DNA of 64,000 nt from Lusitaniella coriacea LEGE 07157 (GTDB lineage Bacteria; Cyanobacteriota; Cyanobacteriia; Cyanobacteriales; Spirulinaceae), in contig NZ_JADEWZ010000026.1 in the NCBI RefSeq assembly GCF_015207425.1, positions 16,605-80,604 of the forward strand, in the 5' to 3' direction. Positions within the stretch are counted from its first letter, which is position 1. Every line of letters begins with the position of its first letter. Made by a program: the position numbers and the translations under genes. Under the pieces are notes generated by a model. It did no database searches. It saw only the letters and a list, made by a program, of their open reading frames with translations, and had not been told where the DNA came from. Shown here piece by piece: positions 43,139-52,268 of the stretch.

Positions 43139-44017
43139 TCATGCCGAATCGCTCTGGCGACGCTGGGCGGCGAGGGAAGAAAGCACCAACGTTAAAGACA
43201 CAAGCAGCATGAGGGTTGAAATGGCATTAATAGTTGGCGGTACGGGTTTTTTCACCAAACCATAAACGAAGAGGGGTAATGTGGTCGAACCCACCCCTGC
43301 GGTGAAGAAGGTAATCACAAAATCATCTAGAGAGAGGGTAAACGCCAGCAAAGCGCCGCTTAAAATAGCAGGAGCAATTAAAGGGAGGGTAATGCGGCGC
43401 AGCGTTCGCCATTCATTTGCTCCCAAATCGAGGGCTGCTTCTTCCAAGGCGGGATCGAGTTCTGCGATTCTCCCGCGAACCGTAACCGCAACAAAGGAAA
43501 TATTAAATGCCACGTGACCGATGATAATCGTGGGCAAACCAAGGACGAGATAGATTCCCGTTAAATTCTCAATCGCCTCGAAGATCAGGCTAAAAAACAC
43601 GAGCAATGATACGCCCATTGTGATATCTGGAATCACAATCGGGAGGAAGAGAAGGGCTTCTAGGAGGGATCTTCCGCGAAATCGATAGCGTTCGATCGCG
43701 ATCGCGATCGCGGTTCCCAAAATTGTTGCTAAAATCGTTGAAATCACCCCGACAATCATACTGTTGGCGAACGCACTCCAGATCAAATCCGGCGTAACGC
43801 TCTCCCCTCCGGCATCAAATCCCCCAATCAGCAAGCTGCGATACCACTCCAGCGTAAACCCTCGCCACACTGCATTCGATCGCGAATTGTTGAAAGAGTA
43901 AGCAATTAAAACAACAATTGGAACATAGAGGAAAATCAGCCCAAAAATGGAAATCGCCCATAGGGATGCTCTTCCTCCATAACGAATCCATAAATCTGTT
44001 TTGTTGGTTTTAGTCAT
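43139..44017 (-). CDS. potC: polyamine ABC transporter permease PotC
   Basis: The second permease of the polyamine importer, 292 residues. It has six predicted helices (SIFGLIFLYVPIVVLIAYSF at the start) and the cytoplasmic EAA loop ELDPALEEAALDLGANEWRT that contacts the ATPase. ATG at 44017, 5 bp after the potB stop, so translation is likely coupled. The C-terminus is short and polar (AAQRRQSDSA). Family call from helix pattern and the EAA loop. Confidence 0.92.
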   Translation of the reverse strand: MTKTNKTDLWIRYGGRASLWAISIFGLIFLYVPIVVLIAYSFNNSRSNAVWRGFTLEWYRSLLIGGFDAGGESVTPDLIWSAFANSMIVGVISTILATILGTAIAIAIERYRFRGRSLLEALLFLPIVIPDITMGVSLLVFFSLIFEAIENLTGIYLVLGLPTIIIGHVAFNISFVAVTVRGRIAELDPALEEAALDLGANEWRTLRRITLPLIAPAILSGALLAFTLSLDDFVITFFTAGVGSTTLPLFVYGLVKKPVPPTINAISTLMLLVSLTLVLSSLAAQRRQSDSA

Positions 44018-44022
44018 AGTTC

Positions 44023-44904
44023 CTAATCATCCTCAGACACTCGGAAATACAGCCATACGGGAATTAAAACCGCAGCCATCATCAGAATTGACAGGACTGA
44101 ACCAAAGGGTTCGTTACGCGCCCGCAGGAATTGATCTTGAATCACATTACCAATCATTAACCCCTTCGCCCCTCCCAAAATATCAGGAGTGATAAAAGCG
44201 CCCACAGAGGGGATAAACACCAGAAGAGAACCCGAAATAATGCCTCGCATCGTTAAAGGTAGAACAACGCGAAAAAACACGCGCAAGTCGTTTCCTCCTA
44301 AATCTTGTCCCGCTTCAACCAAAGAAAAATCAAATCGTTCGAGCGTGGCATATAACGGAAGAATCATAAAAGGTAAATAGCCATAAATCAAACCCAAAAT
44401 AACCGCAAAAGGCGTGAAAACGAGTTTTAGGGGTTCGTCAATAATATGCAAACTTTGCAGAATAACATTCACAACGCCTTCTTTGCGTAGGATGATAATC
44501 CAGGCATAAGTTCTGACTAAAAAGTTCGTCCAAAAAGGAATAATCACCAACAGGAGCAAAACGCTGCGCCAGCGAGGGGGGCGCGTCGCGATAAAAAAGG
44601 CAATGGGATACCCGATGAGCAAGCAGGCTACCGTGGTGAGAAGGGCAAGGAAAATTGAACGCCACAGAACAACCCAGTAAACTCCTTTACTCAATCGCTG
44701 ATAGTTTTCGAGGCTGAATTGCCAGAGTACGCCGCCGTAAGTTCCCCTCTCCAAAAAGCTATAGAGCAAGACGATGAGAAGCGGGGCGACAAAAAAGAGA
44801 AGTAGCCAAGCGGTTCCCGGCAATAAGAGTAGGGTAAGTATCTTTCGCTTGCGCGTTTCGAGATTAGAAGGGTTTTTTTGCTCTGAGGGCTGCCCAACAG
44901 TCAT
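44023..44904 (-). CDS. potB: polyamine ABC transporter permease PotB
   Basis: The first gene of the potBCDA operon, 293 residues. A 26-residue polar N-terminus leads to LTLLLLPGTAWLLLFFVAPL and five further helices. The EAA loop DFSLVEAGQDLGGNDLRVFF is present. The opening matches PotB/HMG-type permeases. The first ATG at 44904 follows a long upstream gap that should hold the operon promoter. The operon as a whole imports polyamines, which in cyanobacteria also affect stress survival. Confidence 0.92.
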   Translation of the reverse strand: MTVGQPSEQKNPSNLETRKRKILTLLLLPGTAWLLLFFVAPLLIVLLYSFLERGTYGGVLWQFSLENYQRLSKGVYWVVLWRSIFLALLTTVACLLIGYPIAFFIATRPPRWRSVLLLLVIIPFWTNFLVRTYAWIIILRKEGVVNVILQSLHIIDEPLKLVFTPFAVILGLIYGYLPFMILPLYATLERFDFSLVEAGQDLGGNDLRVFFRVVLPLTMRGIISGSLLVFIPSVGAFITPDILGGAKGLMIGNVIQDQFLRARNEPFGSVLSILMMAAVLIPVWLYFRVSEDD

Positions 44905-45287
44905 AGTGAGTGCGTAGTGATAAGTGCTGGAGAATGTAACTTTATCCCTAATTTTAAGGGGTTAGTCCTCGTTTCTTGGTTTTGATTCCGCACGTGCTGC
45001 TACAGGTAGATGCCTTTAGGGTCGCGCTAAAATATTTTGTAGCCCAATTATGTTCGTCCCATGAGTCGTTTCACCCTCGCCATGACAGCCGTTCAATTGA
45101 CTGACGAGCAATTTTTCCGCCTCTCAAACTGATTGGGTAACAAGATGGGACATTTTGTGGAAGTAGCGATTATCGTGCAAATTTAAACTAAAACGAGAAG
45201 ATTAAGCTAGAGAAAGTTCTTAATTCGCTCCATTGCCAATGAAATCGCGCAAAAAATCCAGAAGATTACAGGATATTAACCTTACGA
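44905..45287. other. 383-bp gap between potB and the TPR array gene
   Basis: Contains the potB promoter region, a Uma2-like remnant (45061-45132, listed separately) and a very short frame (45239-45304) that overlaps the TPR gene start in another frame. No other feature stands out. Confidence 0.4.
45061..45132 (+). pseudogene. truncated Uma2-type N-terminal remnant
   Basis: An ATG-started frame of 23 residues, ending TAVQLTDEQFFRLSN and a TGA at 45130-45132. The pattern 'QLTDEQF' is a common start of a Uma2 subgroup that continues with an LCQNN-type text; here it stops. It is too short to be a working nuclease, so it is a relic, or a chance match. Confidence 0.35.
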
Positions 45288-47417
45288 ATGGAACAATACT
45301 CTAAAGTCATCAAAGACTTCGACAGAGCCGTAGAACTTGACCCCGAATATGATTGGGCGATCGCGCGACGAGGAGAAACATACCAAGAAATGGAGCGTTA
45401 CGATGATGCTCTCCAAGACTTCAATAGAGCTATCGAACTCGATCCTGAATATATTTGGGCGATCGCGCGACGAGGAGAAACATACCAAGAAATGGAGCGC
45501 TACGATGATGCTCTCCAAGACTTCGATAGAGCTATCGAACTCGATCCTGAATATATTTGGGCGATCGCGAGTCGAGGAGAAACGTACCGCTTGATGGAGC
45601 GTTACGAAGATGTCATCAAAGACTTTAATAGAGCTATCGAACTCGATCCCGAATATGATTGGGTGATCGCGCGACGAGGAGAAACATACCAAGAAATGGA
45701 GCGCTACGATGATGCTCTCCAAGACTTCAATAAAGCAATTGAACTCGATCCTGAATACCTATTGGCAATCGTACTTCGAGGCTTAACTTACCAAGCAATA
45801 GAATGTTATGAAGATGCCCTCAAGGACTTTGATAAAGCTATTCAGCTTGACCCCGATGATGATTTGGCAATCGCGCAACGGGGAGAAACGTACCGCTTGA
45901 TGGAGCATTACGATGATGCCCTCAAGGACTTTGATAGAGCTATTCAACTTGACCCCGAATATGATTGGGCGATCGTGCAACGAGGACTAACTTATCGAGA
46001 GATGGAGCGTTACGATGATGCCATCAAAGACTGTGACAGAGCTATTCAACTCAATCCTAAAAACAAATTGGCGATCGCGCTTCGAGGATTAATTTACCAA
46101 TCAATGGAGAGTTACGGAAATGCTCTTCAAGACTTTAGTAGAGCTATCGAGCTTGACCCGGAAAATGCCTGGACTATCGCGAGTCGAGGAGAAATATACC
46201 GCTTGATGGAGCGCTACGAAAATGCTCTTCAAGATTTTGACAAAGCCATCGAAATCAATCCTGAGTCGGATTGGAAAATCGAGAGCCGAGGGCAAACTTA
46301 TCGAGATATGGAGCGTTACGATGATGCTCTCAAGGATTTTAGTAAAGTCATCGAACTTGACCCCGACAATGCCTGGGCGATCGCGAATCGGGGACAAATT
46401 TATCGAGAGATGAAGCGATATAAAAATGCACTCCAAGACCTTAACACAGCTATCGAATTCGATCCTGAATCGGCTTGGAAGCTCGCGAGTCGGGGAGAAA
46501 CCTATCGCTTGATAGAGCATTATGATGAAGCACTCCAAGACTTCGATAGAGCTATTCAACTTGACCCCGAATATGATTGGGCGATCGCGCGACGGGGAGA
46601 AACATACCAAGAAATGGAGCGCTACGATGATGCCATCAAAGACTTCAATAGAGCTATCGAACTCGATCCTGAATATACTTGGGCGATCGCGCGACGGGGA
46701 GAAACATACCAAGAAATGGAGCGCTACGATGATGCCATCAAAGACTTCAATAGAGCTATCGAACTCGATCCCGAATATGATTGGGCAATATCGAGTCGAG
46801 GAGAAACGTACCGCTTGATGGAGCGTTACGAAGATGTCATCAAAGACTTTAATAGAGCTATCGAACTCGATCCCGAATATGATTGGGCGATCGCGCAACG
46901 GGGAGAAACGTACCGCTTGATGGAGCGTTATGAAGATGCTCTCAAAGACTTCAGTAAAGCAATTGAACTAGACCCTGAATATATTTGGGCAATTAGAGAG
47001 CGAGGGGAAACCTACCTCATGCTTCAACGCTACACTGAAGCCCTTGCAGATTTTAATCGCGCTCTTGAACTTGATGATGATGATTGGTATCTGTACGATC
47101 GCGCGCTTGTCTATTTAGCCCTCAAACAACCCGAAAACGCTCAAACCGACCTGAATCGAGCCATTCACCTCGCACGACAAACCTACAACGAAAACCAAGA
47201 AAACTCGCGCAACACCTTTAACCTCGCCCTCTACTTCCTCGCTGCGGGCAATTCCCAACAAGCCAAACACTTCTACTGCGATGCTATTAAAAACGGCGCA
47301 TCCCCTCAATCCATCCAAGAAGCAATCCGCGATCTAGACGATTTCCTGCGCATTTTTCCCCAACACCCCGGAGCAACCGCAGCACGACAAGCGTTACAGA
47401 ATTTGAAAGTTGAATGA
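45288..47417 (+). CDS. long TPR array protein, about 18 repeats
   Basis: A 709-residue protein made almost wholly of 34-residue TPRs in register: YDDALQDFNRAIELDPEYIW followed by AIARRGETYQEMER. Repeats 1-18 run to about residue 610; the last hundred residues carry degenerate TPRs. Several repeats are nearly identical in DNA, for example 45350-45540 against 46570-46750, and many carry the GCGATCGCGCGACG word, so a HIP1 octamer lies inside each unit. There is no signal peptide or catalytic domain. The product is probably a protein-binding scaffold. The ATG at 45288 gives the first repeat in register. Long antisense frames here are artefacts of the codon pattern. Confidence 0.88.
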   Translation: MEQYSKVIKDFDRAVELDPEYDWAIARRGETYQEMERYDDALQDFNRAIELDPEYIWAIARRGETYQEMERYDDALQDFDRAIELDPEYIWAIASRGETYRLMERYEDVIKDFNRAIELDPEYDWVIARRGETYQEMERYDDALQDFNKAIELDPEYLLAIVLRGLTYQAIECYEDALKDFDKAIQLDPDDDLAIAQRGETYRLMEHYDDALKDFDRAIQLDPEYDWAIVQRGLTYREMERYDDAIKDCDRAIQLNPKNKLAIALRGLIYQSMESYGNALQDFSRAIELDPENAWTIASRGEIYRLMERYENALQDFDKAIEINPESDWKIESRGQTYRDMERYDDALKDFSKVIELDPDNAWAIANRGQIYREMKRYKNALQDLNTAIEFDPESAWKLASRGETYRLIEHYDEALQDFDRAIQLDPEYDWAIARRGETYQEMERYDDAIKDFNRAIELDPEYTWAIARRGETYQEMERYDDAIKDFNRAIELDPEYDWAISSRGETYRLMERYEDVIKDFNRAIELDPEYDWAIAQRGETYRLMERYEDALKDFSKAIELDPEYIWAIRERGETYLMLQRYTEALADFNRALELDDDDWYLYDRALVYLALKQPENAQTDLNRAIHLARQTYNENQENSRNTFNLALYFLAAGNSQQAKHFYCDAIKNGASPQSIQEAIRDLDDFLRIFPQHPGATAARQALQNLKVE

Positions 47418-47471
47418 CCCAAAACTCTGGATAATAACCCTATAGAGTGTCGCTCGATTTGACATCAATTT

Positions 47472-48647
47472 ATGGTTAATTCTGGGTCAACATCACCCAA
47501 AAGTAAGTTACTGCGTTGGTGGGAAGCCCTCGCACCAATTTCGCGCCTGTTAGCAATTGCCCTTGCCGCACCGTTAATCGTGCTAAATGCCTGGGCATTT
47601 TCCAATATCTTTGGCTATTTTCAATCTTTATTTGTCGTTCTGCTGATTGCTTCTCTTTTCGCGTTTTTGCTCAACTACCCCGTTAGTTGGTTGGAAAGCA
47701 AAGGGATGCGGCGCACGCAAGCAGCGATCTTAGTCTTTTTCACGGCATTACTTCTGTTATTGGTTTTGTGCGTTACCCTGGTTCCCCTAGCGTTCTCCCA
47801 GGCACAACAATTTGTCGTGCGTTTGCCGGAATGGGTGGATTCGGGACAGCGCCAATTGGTCTTTTTCAACGAGCGCGTCGATACGTGGGGTTTGCCGATT
47901 AGTTTGGATGGATTAATTGCTCAAATTGGCACGCGCTTGAAAGGGGAAGTGCAAAATATCGCCGGACAGGTGTTGAATTTGGCGCTCAATCTTACGGTGG
48001 TGACGGTGGTTCGCCTGCTGGATGTTTTGTTGATTGTGGTGTCTACGTTCTATTTGCTCCAGCACTGCAATGAAATTTGGGTGAGTTTGATTGAATGGTT
48101 GCCTTCCCGCGTGCAGCAACCGTTTTCGGAAACCTTGCGCTTGAGTTTCCAGAATTATTTCATCGGACAGGTTATTGTCGCAACCTGCATGGCAACGGGG
48201 TTAACATCGGTTTTCCTGCTGTTGAAGTTTCCCTTTGGCTTGCTTTTTGGGTTAACGATTGGGTTGATGGCGTTAGTTCCCTTTGGGGGTTCGGTGGGAA
48301 TTGTTTTGGTAACGCTGTTGATGGCGTTGCGGGATATTGGCGTTGCACTACAAATGCTTGCGGTTTCCGCAATTGTTCAGCAAATTGTGGAGAATGGGAT
48401 TGCACCGAGGATTTTGGGGCGCGTGACGGGCTTAAATCCCTTTTGGGTTTTTGTTTCAATTCTCACGGGAGCGAGGGTAGGAAACGTTCTGGGGGTGGTT
48501 GTGGCGGTTCCCACTGCGGTAGTGATTAAGGAGGCATTAGTTGCAGTTCGCGCTACTCGACAAGGGGAGGATAATGTTGCACCGGAAACAAGCGTGACGG
48601 TTGAGCGAGAGTTTGTGACAGAGGCAGAACCCGCAATAGGGGAATAA
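47472..48647 (+). CDS. AI-2E family transporter
   Basis: A 391-residue polytopic protein of the AI-2 exporter (PerM/DUF20) family. About eight membrane helices, with a periplasmic loop about residues 100-180, and the family text QPFSETLRLSFQNYFIGQVI, LKFPFGLLFGLTIGLMALVP and GRVTGLNPFWVFVSILTGAR. Substrate unproven; the family includes autoinducer, sodium/proton and other transporters. ATG at 47472 lies 55 bp after the TPR gene stop. The C-terminus is a polar tail of about 35 residues. Confidence 0.88.
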   Translation: MVNSGSTSPKSKLLRWWEALAPISRLLAIALAAPLIVLNAWAFSNIFGYFQSLFVVLLIASLFAFLLNYPVSWLESKGMRRTQAAILVFFTALLLLLVLCVTLVPLAFSQAQQFVVRLPEWVDSGQRQLVFFNERVDTWGLPISLDGLIAQIGTRLKGEVQNIAGQVLNLALNLTVVTVVRLLDVLLIVVSTFYLLQHCNEIWVSLIEWLPSRVQQPFSETLRLSFQNYFIGQVIVATCMATGLTSVFLLLKFPFGLLFGLTIGLMALVPFGGSVGIVLVTLLMALRDIGVALQMLAVSAIVQQIVENGIAPRILGRVTGLNPFWVFVSILTGARVGNVLGVVVAVPTAVVIKEALVAVRATRQGEDNVAPETSVTVEREFVTEAEPAIGE

Positions 48648-48672
48648 GTTACAGTGCGCGATTTAATTGAGT

Positions 48673-50070
48673 ATGGATCTACAGATTGAAAATTGCTTAT
48701 CAAATACCCTAAAACTTGGCGATATCGTTGCGGGGACAGTTATCAATATAGAACTTAATGGAGCTTGGATCGATGTTGGGATAGAAAAGCTTATTTTTGT
48801 AGCAGGTAAATACATCTCATTCTGGGAGCCAAATTCCATCACAGAAATTTTGACAACAGGTGAAATTCGCGAATTTATCGTTGTAAAAGATTACAATCGC
48901 GAGGGCAATTGGCAACTCGCGCTTAGTTTGGAAAACTTAGAATCAGAGAAAAGTTACAAAAGAATCGAGCAATTAGAAGCAGAAGATATTACGATTTATG
49001 CCAAGGTTATTACCGCTTATCCTTATGGGGTATTAGTGAATGTTGAATCACAGCCTTTTATTATTTCAAATATTCACCTCAGCACCGATATTCCCAATAC
49101 AGATTTAGTAGGAACAACAATTCCACTTAAATTTATTCCCAATACGCTTTGTTTGAGTCATCGTTTGGCAGTACAAAATCAAGAGGCGAATAAGAATGAC
49201 TCTTCGCCGCAAAAAAATTATGTGCCTGGAGATATCGTAATTGGCAAAGTAATTCAATTAGAAAGTGATTGTGCATGGATTGATATTGGTCTAGAAAAAC
49301 TCGCTTATCTTCATATATCCCAGATGTGGAATAGACCATTTCATAAAATTAAGTTGACACAGGATATTTTATATCTCAATCAAGTTCGGGATTTTGAAAT
49401 TGTTTACGAGTCTTTACATCCTGGAACTAGGCTATCTCTTTCAATACGTGAAATTCATCGTAAAATAATTGCTAAAAGATTGCAACAGATTTATTCAGAA
49501 GATATAACGATTCACGCTCCAGTCATAGGTATTGCGCGTAAAGGAGCGGTGGTTGATATTGAAGAGCTATCAGGCTGTATTCCTCCTTTCTTGTTGGGGT
49601 TCGATCTGCATTCAGAAAATATAGTTGGAAAAATACTGCCTTTGAAACTTTTTTATTCCACAACGAACTATGAGCGTGTTGAAGATTTTCTGAGCTTTAC
49701 TCCAATTCACGATTGTCCCAAAGTCAAAGATCGAATTGCTAAATTCAAAGTGGGAAAGATTGTCATCGCTAAAGTTAAAGCGATTAGAGAATATGGTGTA
49801 ATTGTCAATATGAATTGCGATGATATAGAAAATTTATCAGCTTTACTCAGGAGCGATAATATCTCTCAAGTTCCGATAGATGACCTCGATAGTGTTTTTA
49901 AAATAGGTGAAGAGATAAAAGCCATTATTATTTATGTAGGTTCGGAGATGGCTAGATTTTCTCTATCAACTAAGGTTTTAGAATCCGAACTAGGACAGAT
50001 GTTGAAAAATCCCCAAGAAGTTTATAAAAATGCAGAGGAGATGGCAAAATCATTGGCGCTTCTAGACTGA
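48673..50070 (+). CDS. protein with five S1-like RNA-binding repeats
   Basis: A 465-residue protein made of S1 (OB-fold) units. ATG at 48673 is used in place of the TTG at 48667. I see repeats near KLGDIVAGTVINIELNGAWI, EDITIYAKVITAYPYGVLVN, VPGDIVIGKVIQLESDCAWI, EDITIHAPVIGIARKGAVVD and FKVGKIVIAKVKAIREYGVI. The first and third copies, and the second and fourth, look like each other, so an ancestral pair may have been duplicated. It resembles ribosomal protein S1 but is not the rps1 gene. The C-terminus is helical. It lies 25 bp after the transporter gene. Role unknown; RNA or ribosome binding is likely. Confidence 0.8.
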   Translation: MDLQIENCLSNTLKLGDIVAGTVINIELNGAWIDVGIEKLIFVAGKYISFWEPNSITEILTTGEIREFIVVKDYNREGNWQLALSLENLESEKSYKRIEQLEAEDITIYAKVITAYPYGVLVNVESQPFIISNIHLSTDIPNTDLVGTTIPLKFIPNTLCLSHRLAVQNQEANKNDSSPQKNYVPGDIVIGKVIQLESDCAWIDIGLEKLAYLHISQMWNRPFHKIKLTQDILYLNQVRDFEIVYESLHPGTRLSLSIREIHRKIIAKRLQQIYSEDITIHAPVIGIARKGAVVDIEELSGCIPPFLLGFDLHSENIVGKILPLKLFYSTTNYERVEDFLSFTPIHDCPKVKDRIAKFKVGKIVIAKVKAIREYGVIVNMNCDDIENLSALLRSDNISQVPIDDLDSVFKIGEEIKAIIIYVGSEMARFSLSTKVLESELGQMLKNPQEVYKNAEEMAKSLALLD

Positions 50071-50185
50071 GAATAATCGAACGTTAGCAAAAGTACAAAA
50101 TTAGCTAGCCTATCAGCTCTTCTCTTAATGAACTTAATTTTTTAGTTAATTTCTTTTACACAAAATTCTTGACAGATTCAATCGT

Positions 50186-50578
50186 TTATTGAGGTAAGTT
50201 CTGTTCTCTGACGTTGCGATTTCGATCTTTCTCTTCTTTGGCAATCTGCTTGCCTCTTAAGGATAAACGAGAGAGCAAACCTTTTCGTTTTCGTCGTTCT
50301 TGTCTGAGTCGCTTTCTCTCTCGCTGTGCTTCTACTAATCCCATTGGTTGATTCGAGCCGAATTTAAACAGCAAGCTAGTTTCTTTTAACTCAGCTTTTG
50401 ACTGCTCTGGTTGGTTCCACCACACCCACAACCATGAGCCTGATAGTCCACCCAATATACTCAAAATAAAGCTAAATCCGGCGGAATAGCTGAGGAGTGT
50501 CAAGGAAAAGTTAAAAAATAACCAAAGCGCAATTCCGATAATTAGCGCTTGCGTTTTTAAGTTTTTGTCTTTGAGCAT
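50186..50578 (-). CDS. small membrane protein with basic C-terminus, 130 aa
   Basis: Two hydrophobic segments near the N-terminus (ALIIGIALWLFFNFSLTLLS, then FILSILGGLSGSWLWVWW) form a hairpin in the membrane, followed by a strongly basic cytoplasmic tail with many Arg and Lys (AQRERKRLRQERRKRKGLLS). ATG at 50578. I cannot assign a family. The basic tail may bind nucleic acid or lipids. Confidence 0.65.
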   Translation of the reverse strand: MLKDKNLKTQALIIGIALWLFFNFSLTLLSYSAGFSFILSILGGLSGSWLWVWWNQPEQSKAELKETSLLFKFGSNQPMGLVEAQRERKRLRQERRKRKGLLSRLSLRGKQIAKEEKDRNRNVREQNLPQ

Positions 50579-50603
50579 TACCCATCACTCCCTGGGGAAA
50601 TTT

Positions 50604-52136
50604 TTAAATATCGAGTTGCGATTGCCAGTCTTGCGTTGTATCAAGGGTTGTAGCATAAATTCTTTCTGTTGCGTTCAAGGGTTCTGCTGCGGCTTGCTGA
50701 TGAAGGATTAAATCTGGGGTTGCGTCGGAAATATCACCCGTTCTTTGTCTGACGCGATCGCGCAATACTTCTATTGGAGCGGTACAGTGGAGAATTTGCA
50801 AGGGATAATCTTGAGATTGACACCACTCAATAATCGGTTTTCTCAGAGGCGCGCGATCGTATTTTGCATCGAGAATTGTTGGAAATCCTCGACTGACCAG
50901 CATCTTACCCAATTCTAATAAACGATTATAAGTTTTTTCGCTCATTTGTGGCGTATAAATTTCGTTTCCTCCCGTCTCCTGTAACTCAATCCCCGCCAAG
51001 TGTTTGCGGACTGCATCAGAACGAAGGTGAATTGCACCCAATTGCCGTGCGAGTTCCCGCGCCACGGTTGTTTTTCCCGAACCAGATAACCCCGACATCA
51101 CAATTAATTTTCCTTGGCGCGATCGCGTATATTCCCAAGCCAAGCGATAATAATTGGCAGCCGTTTGATGTGCCTGTTGCTTCTCCTCTTGGGGTATGTC
51201 GGAATCATCGAGCAAAAAGGACGCAACCTTTGCACGGACGTAAGCTTGACGGCTTAAATAGAGGGGGAGGACTTGTAATCCTTCCCAATCTCCCGTTTGT
51301 TCGATATAAGCATTCAAAAAAGCATTTCCCAAATCGACTCGTCCCCGCGCCTCCAAATCCATTACAGTAAATGCAACGTCGTACATCACATCAACAAAGC
51401 GAAATTCTTCGTTAAATTCAATACGATCGAAAAGACGAATTTTATCCTGCCAAGAACAAATATTTCTCAAGTGTAAGTCTCCGTGACATTCTCGAATCCA
51501 CCCCTTTCTTCGACGATAAGCAAAAAGCTCTTTTTCGCGATCGAAAAAATATTCGGTAAACTGTTTTGTTTCCTCAAACTGTTGTTGGGTTTGAACGATT
51601 CCAATATATGGCTCGCTTTGGCGATAATTTTCGTCGAAGGCTGCTTCGATCTTTGCAATCTCTCCAAAACTGCTAATGTACTCATTTGTCGGAGCATTGA
51701 GATGGAATTGAGCGACAACTCGCCCCAATTCTTCCATGATTTTCAGAGTCAATTCACCTTTCTCAAATCGCTGACTCCACAACATTTCTTGGGGAAATTG
51801 ACGCATTTTAATGGCGTATTCAATGGGTTCTCCATTATCGCCTAAACTCAATTGAGTCCCACTTTGAGTAATGGGAAGAACCTCTAGATAAATCTCAGGC
51901 GCTAGCTGTTGATTCATTCGGACTTCTTCTTGACAAAAATGCTGTCGTTTCTCAATTGTTGAATAATCAAAGAAACCAAAGTCAACGGCTTTCTTGACTT
52001 TATAGGCGTAATCTCCGGTTAGAAAAACGTAGGATGCGTGAGTTTGAATGAGTTCAATGGTTTCTTTCACCGGATGGGGATAAAACTCCGGTTGTTGCAT
52101 TTGTTCGATTACCAAATGAGAAGTGAGATTGCTCAT
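50604..52136 (-). CDS. aminoglycoside phosphotransferase-like/AAA ATPase fusion
   Basis: A 510-residue protein of two parts. The first (1-330) is a kinase-fold of the APH/COG2187 type: VFLTGDYAYKVKKAVDFGFF with the ATP Lys, and a catalytic loop CHGDLHLRNICS, then IRLFDRIEFNEEFRFVDVMY. The second (335-510) is a P-loop kinase: IVMSGLSGSGKTTVARELAR (Walker A), LRSDAVRK and RVRQRTGD. COG2187-COG0645 fusions of this kind are widespread in bacteria; the substrate is unknown. ATG at 52136. Confidence 0.88.
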   Translation of the reverse strand: MSNLTSHLVIEQMQQPEFYPHPVKETIELIQTHASYVFLTGDYAYKVKKAVDFGFFDYSTIEKRQHFCQEEVRMNQQLAPEIYLEVLPITQSGTQLSLGDNGEPIEYAIKMRQFPQEMLWSQRFEKGELTLKIMEELGRVVAQFHLNAPTNEYISSFGEIAKIEAAFDENYRQSEPYIGIVQTQQQFEETKQFTEYFFDREKELFAYRRRKGWIRECHGDLHLRNICSWQDKIRLFDRIEFNEEFRFVDVMYDVAFTVMDLEARGRVDLGNAFLNAYIEQTGDWEGLQVLPLYLSRQAYVRAKVASFLLDDSDIPQEEKQQAHQTAANYYRLAWEYTRSRQGKLIVMSGLSGSGKTTVARELARQLGAIHLRSDAVRKHLAGIELQETGGNEIYTPQMSEKTYNRLLELGKMLVSRGFPTILDAKYDRAPLRKPIIEWCQSQDYPLQILHCTAPIEVLRDRVRQRTGDISDATPDLILHQQAAAEPLNATERIYATTLDTTQDWQSQLDI

Positions 52137-52152
52137 TTATGCCTAGTGTAAA

Positions 52153-52265
52153 TTACCCAAATGTTCGCCAACTTCCGCCAGAACCTCCGCCGAAGCTGCT
52201 TCCACTACTACTCGAACTACTGATACTGCTGCTGGAAGTGCTACTATAAGACCTTTTATAGCATT
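52153..52265 (-). pseudogene. C-terminal Ser/Gly tail remnant of a TPM/DUF2207-like protein
   Basis: On the minus strand a frame ends with TAA at 52155-52153. It reads SSTSSSSISSSSSSGSSFGG then GSGGSWRTFG, the Ser-rich Gly-rich close seen in TPM- or DUF2207-type membrane proteins. There is no start, and a stop cuts the frame about 35 codons upstream where the plus-strand CPBP gene begins. This is probably the end of a deleted gene. Confidence 0.35.
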
Positions 52266-52268
52266 TTA

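Noticed and set aside
45239..45304. 21-codon frame just before the TPR gene
   Set aside because: It overlaps the TPR start in another frame and has no recognisable content.
46101..46898. 265-residue and other antisense frames opposite the TPR array (also 45282-45722)
   Set aside because: They are made by the repeated codon pattern of the TPR gene; the sense product is a clear TPR protein, and the antisense text is a repeat mirror with no ribosome site.
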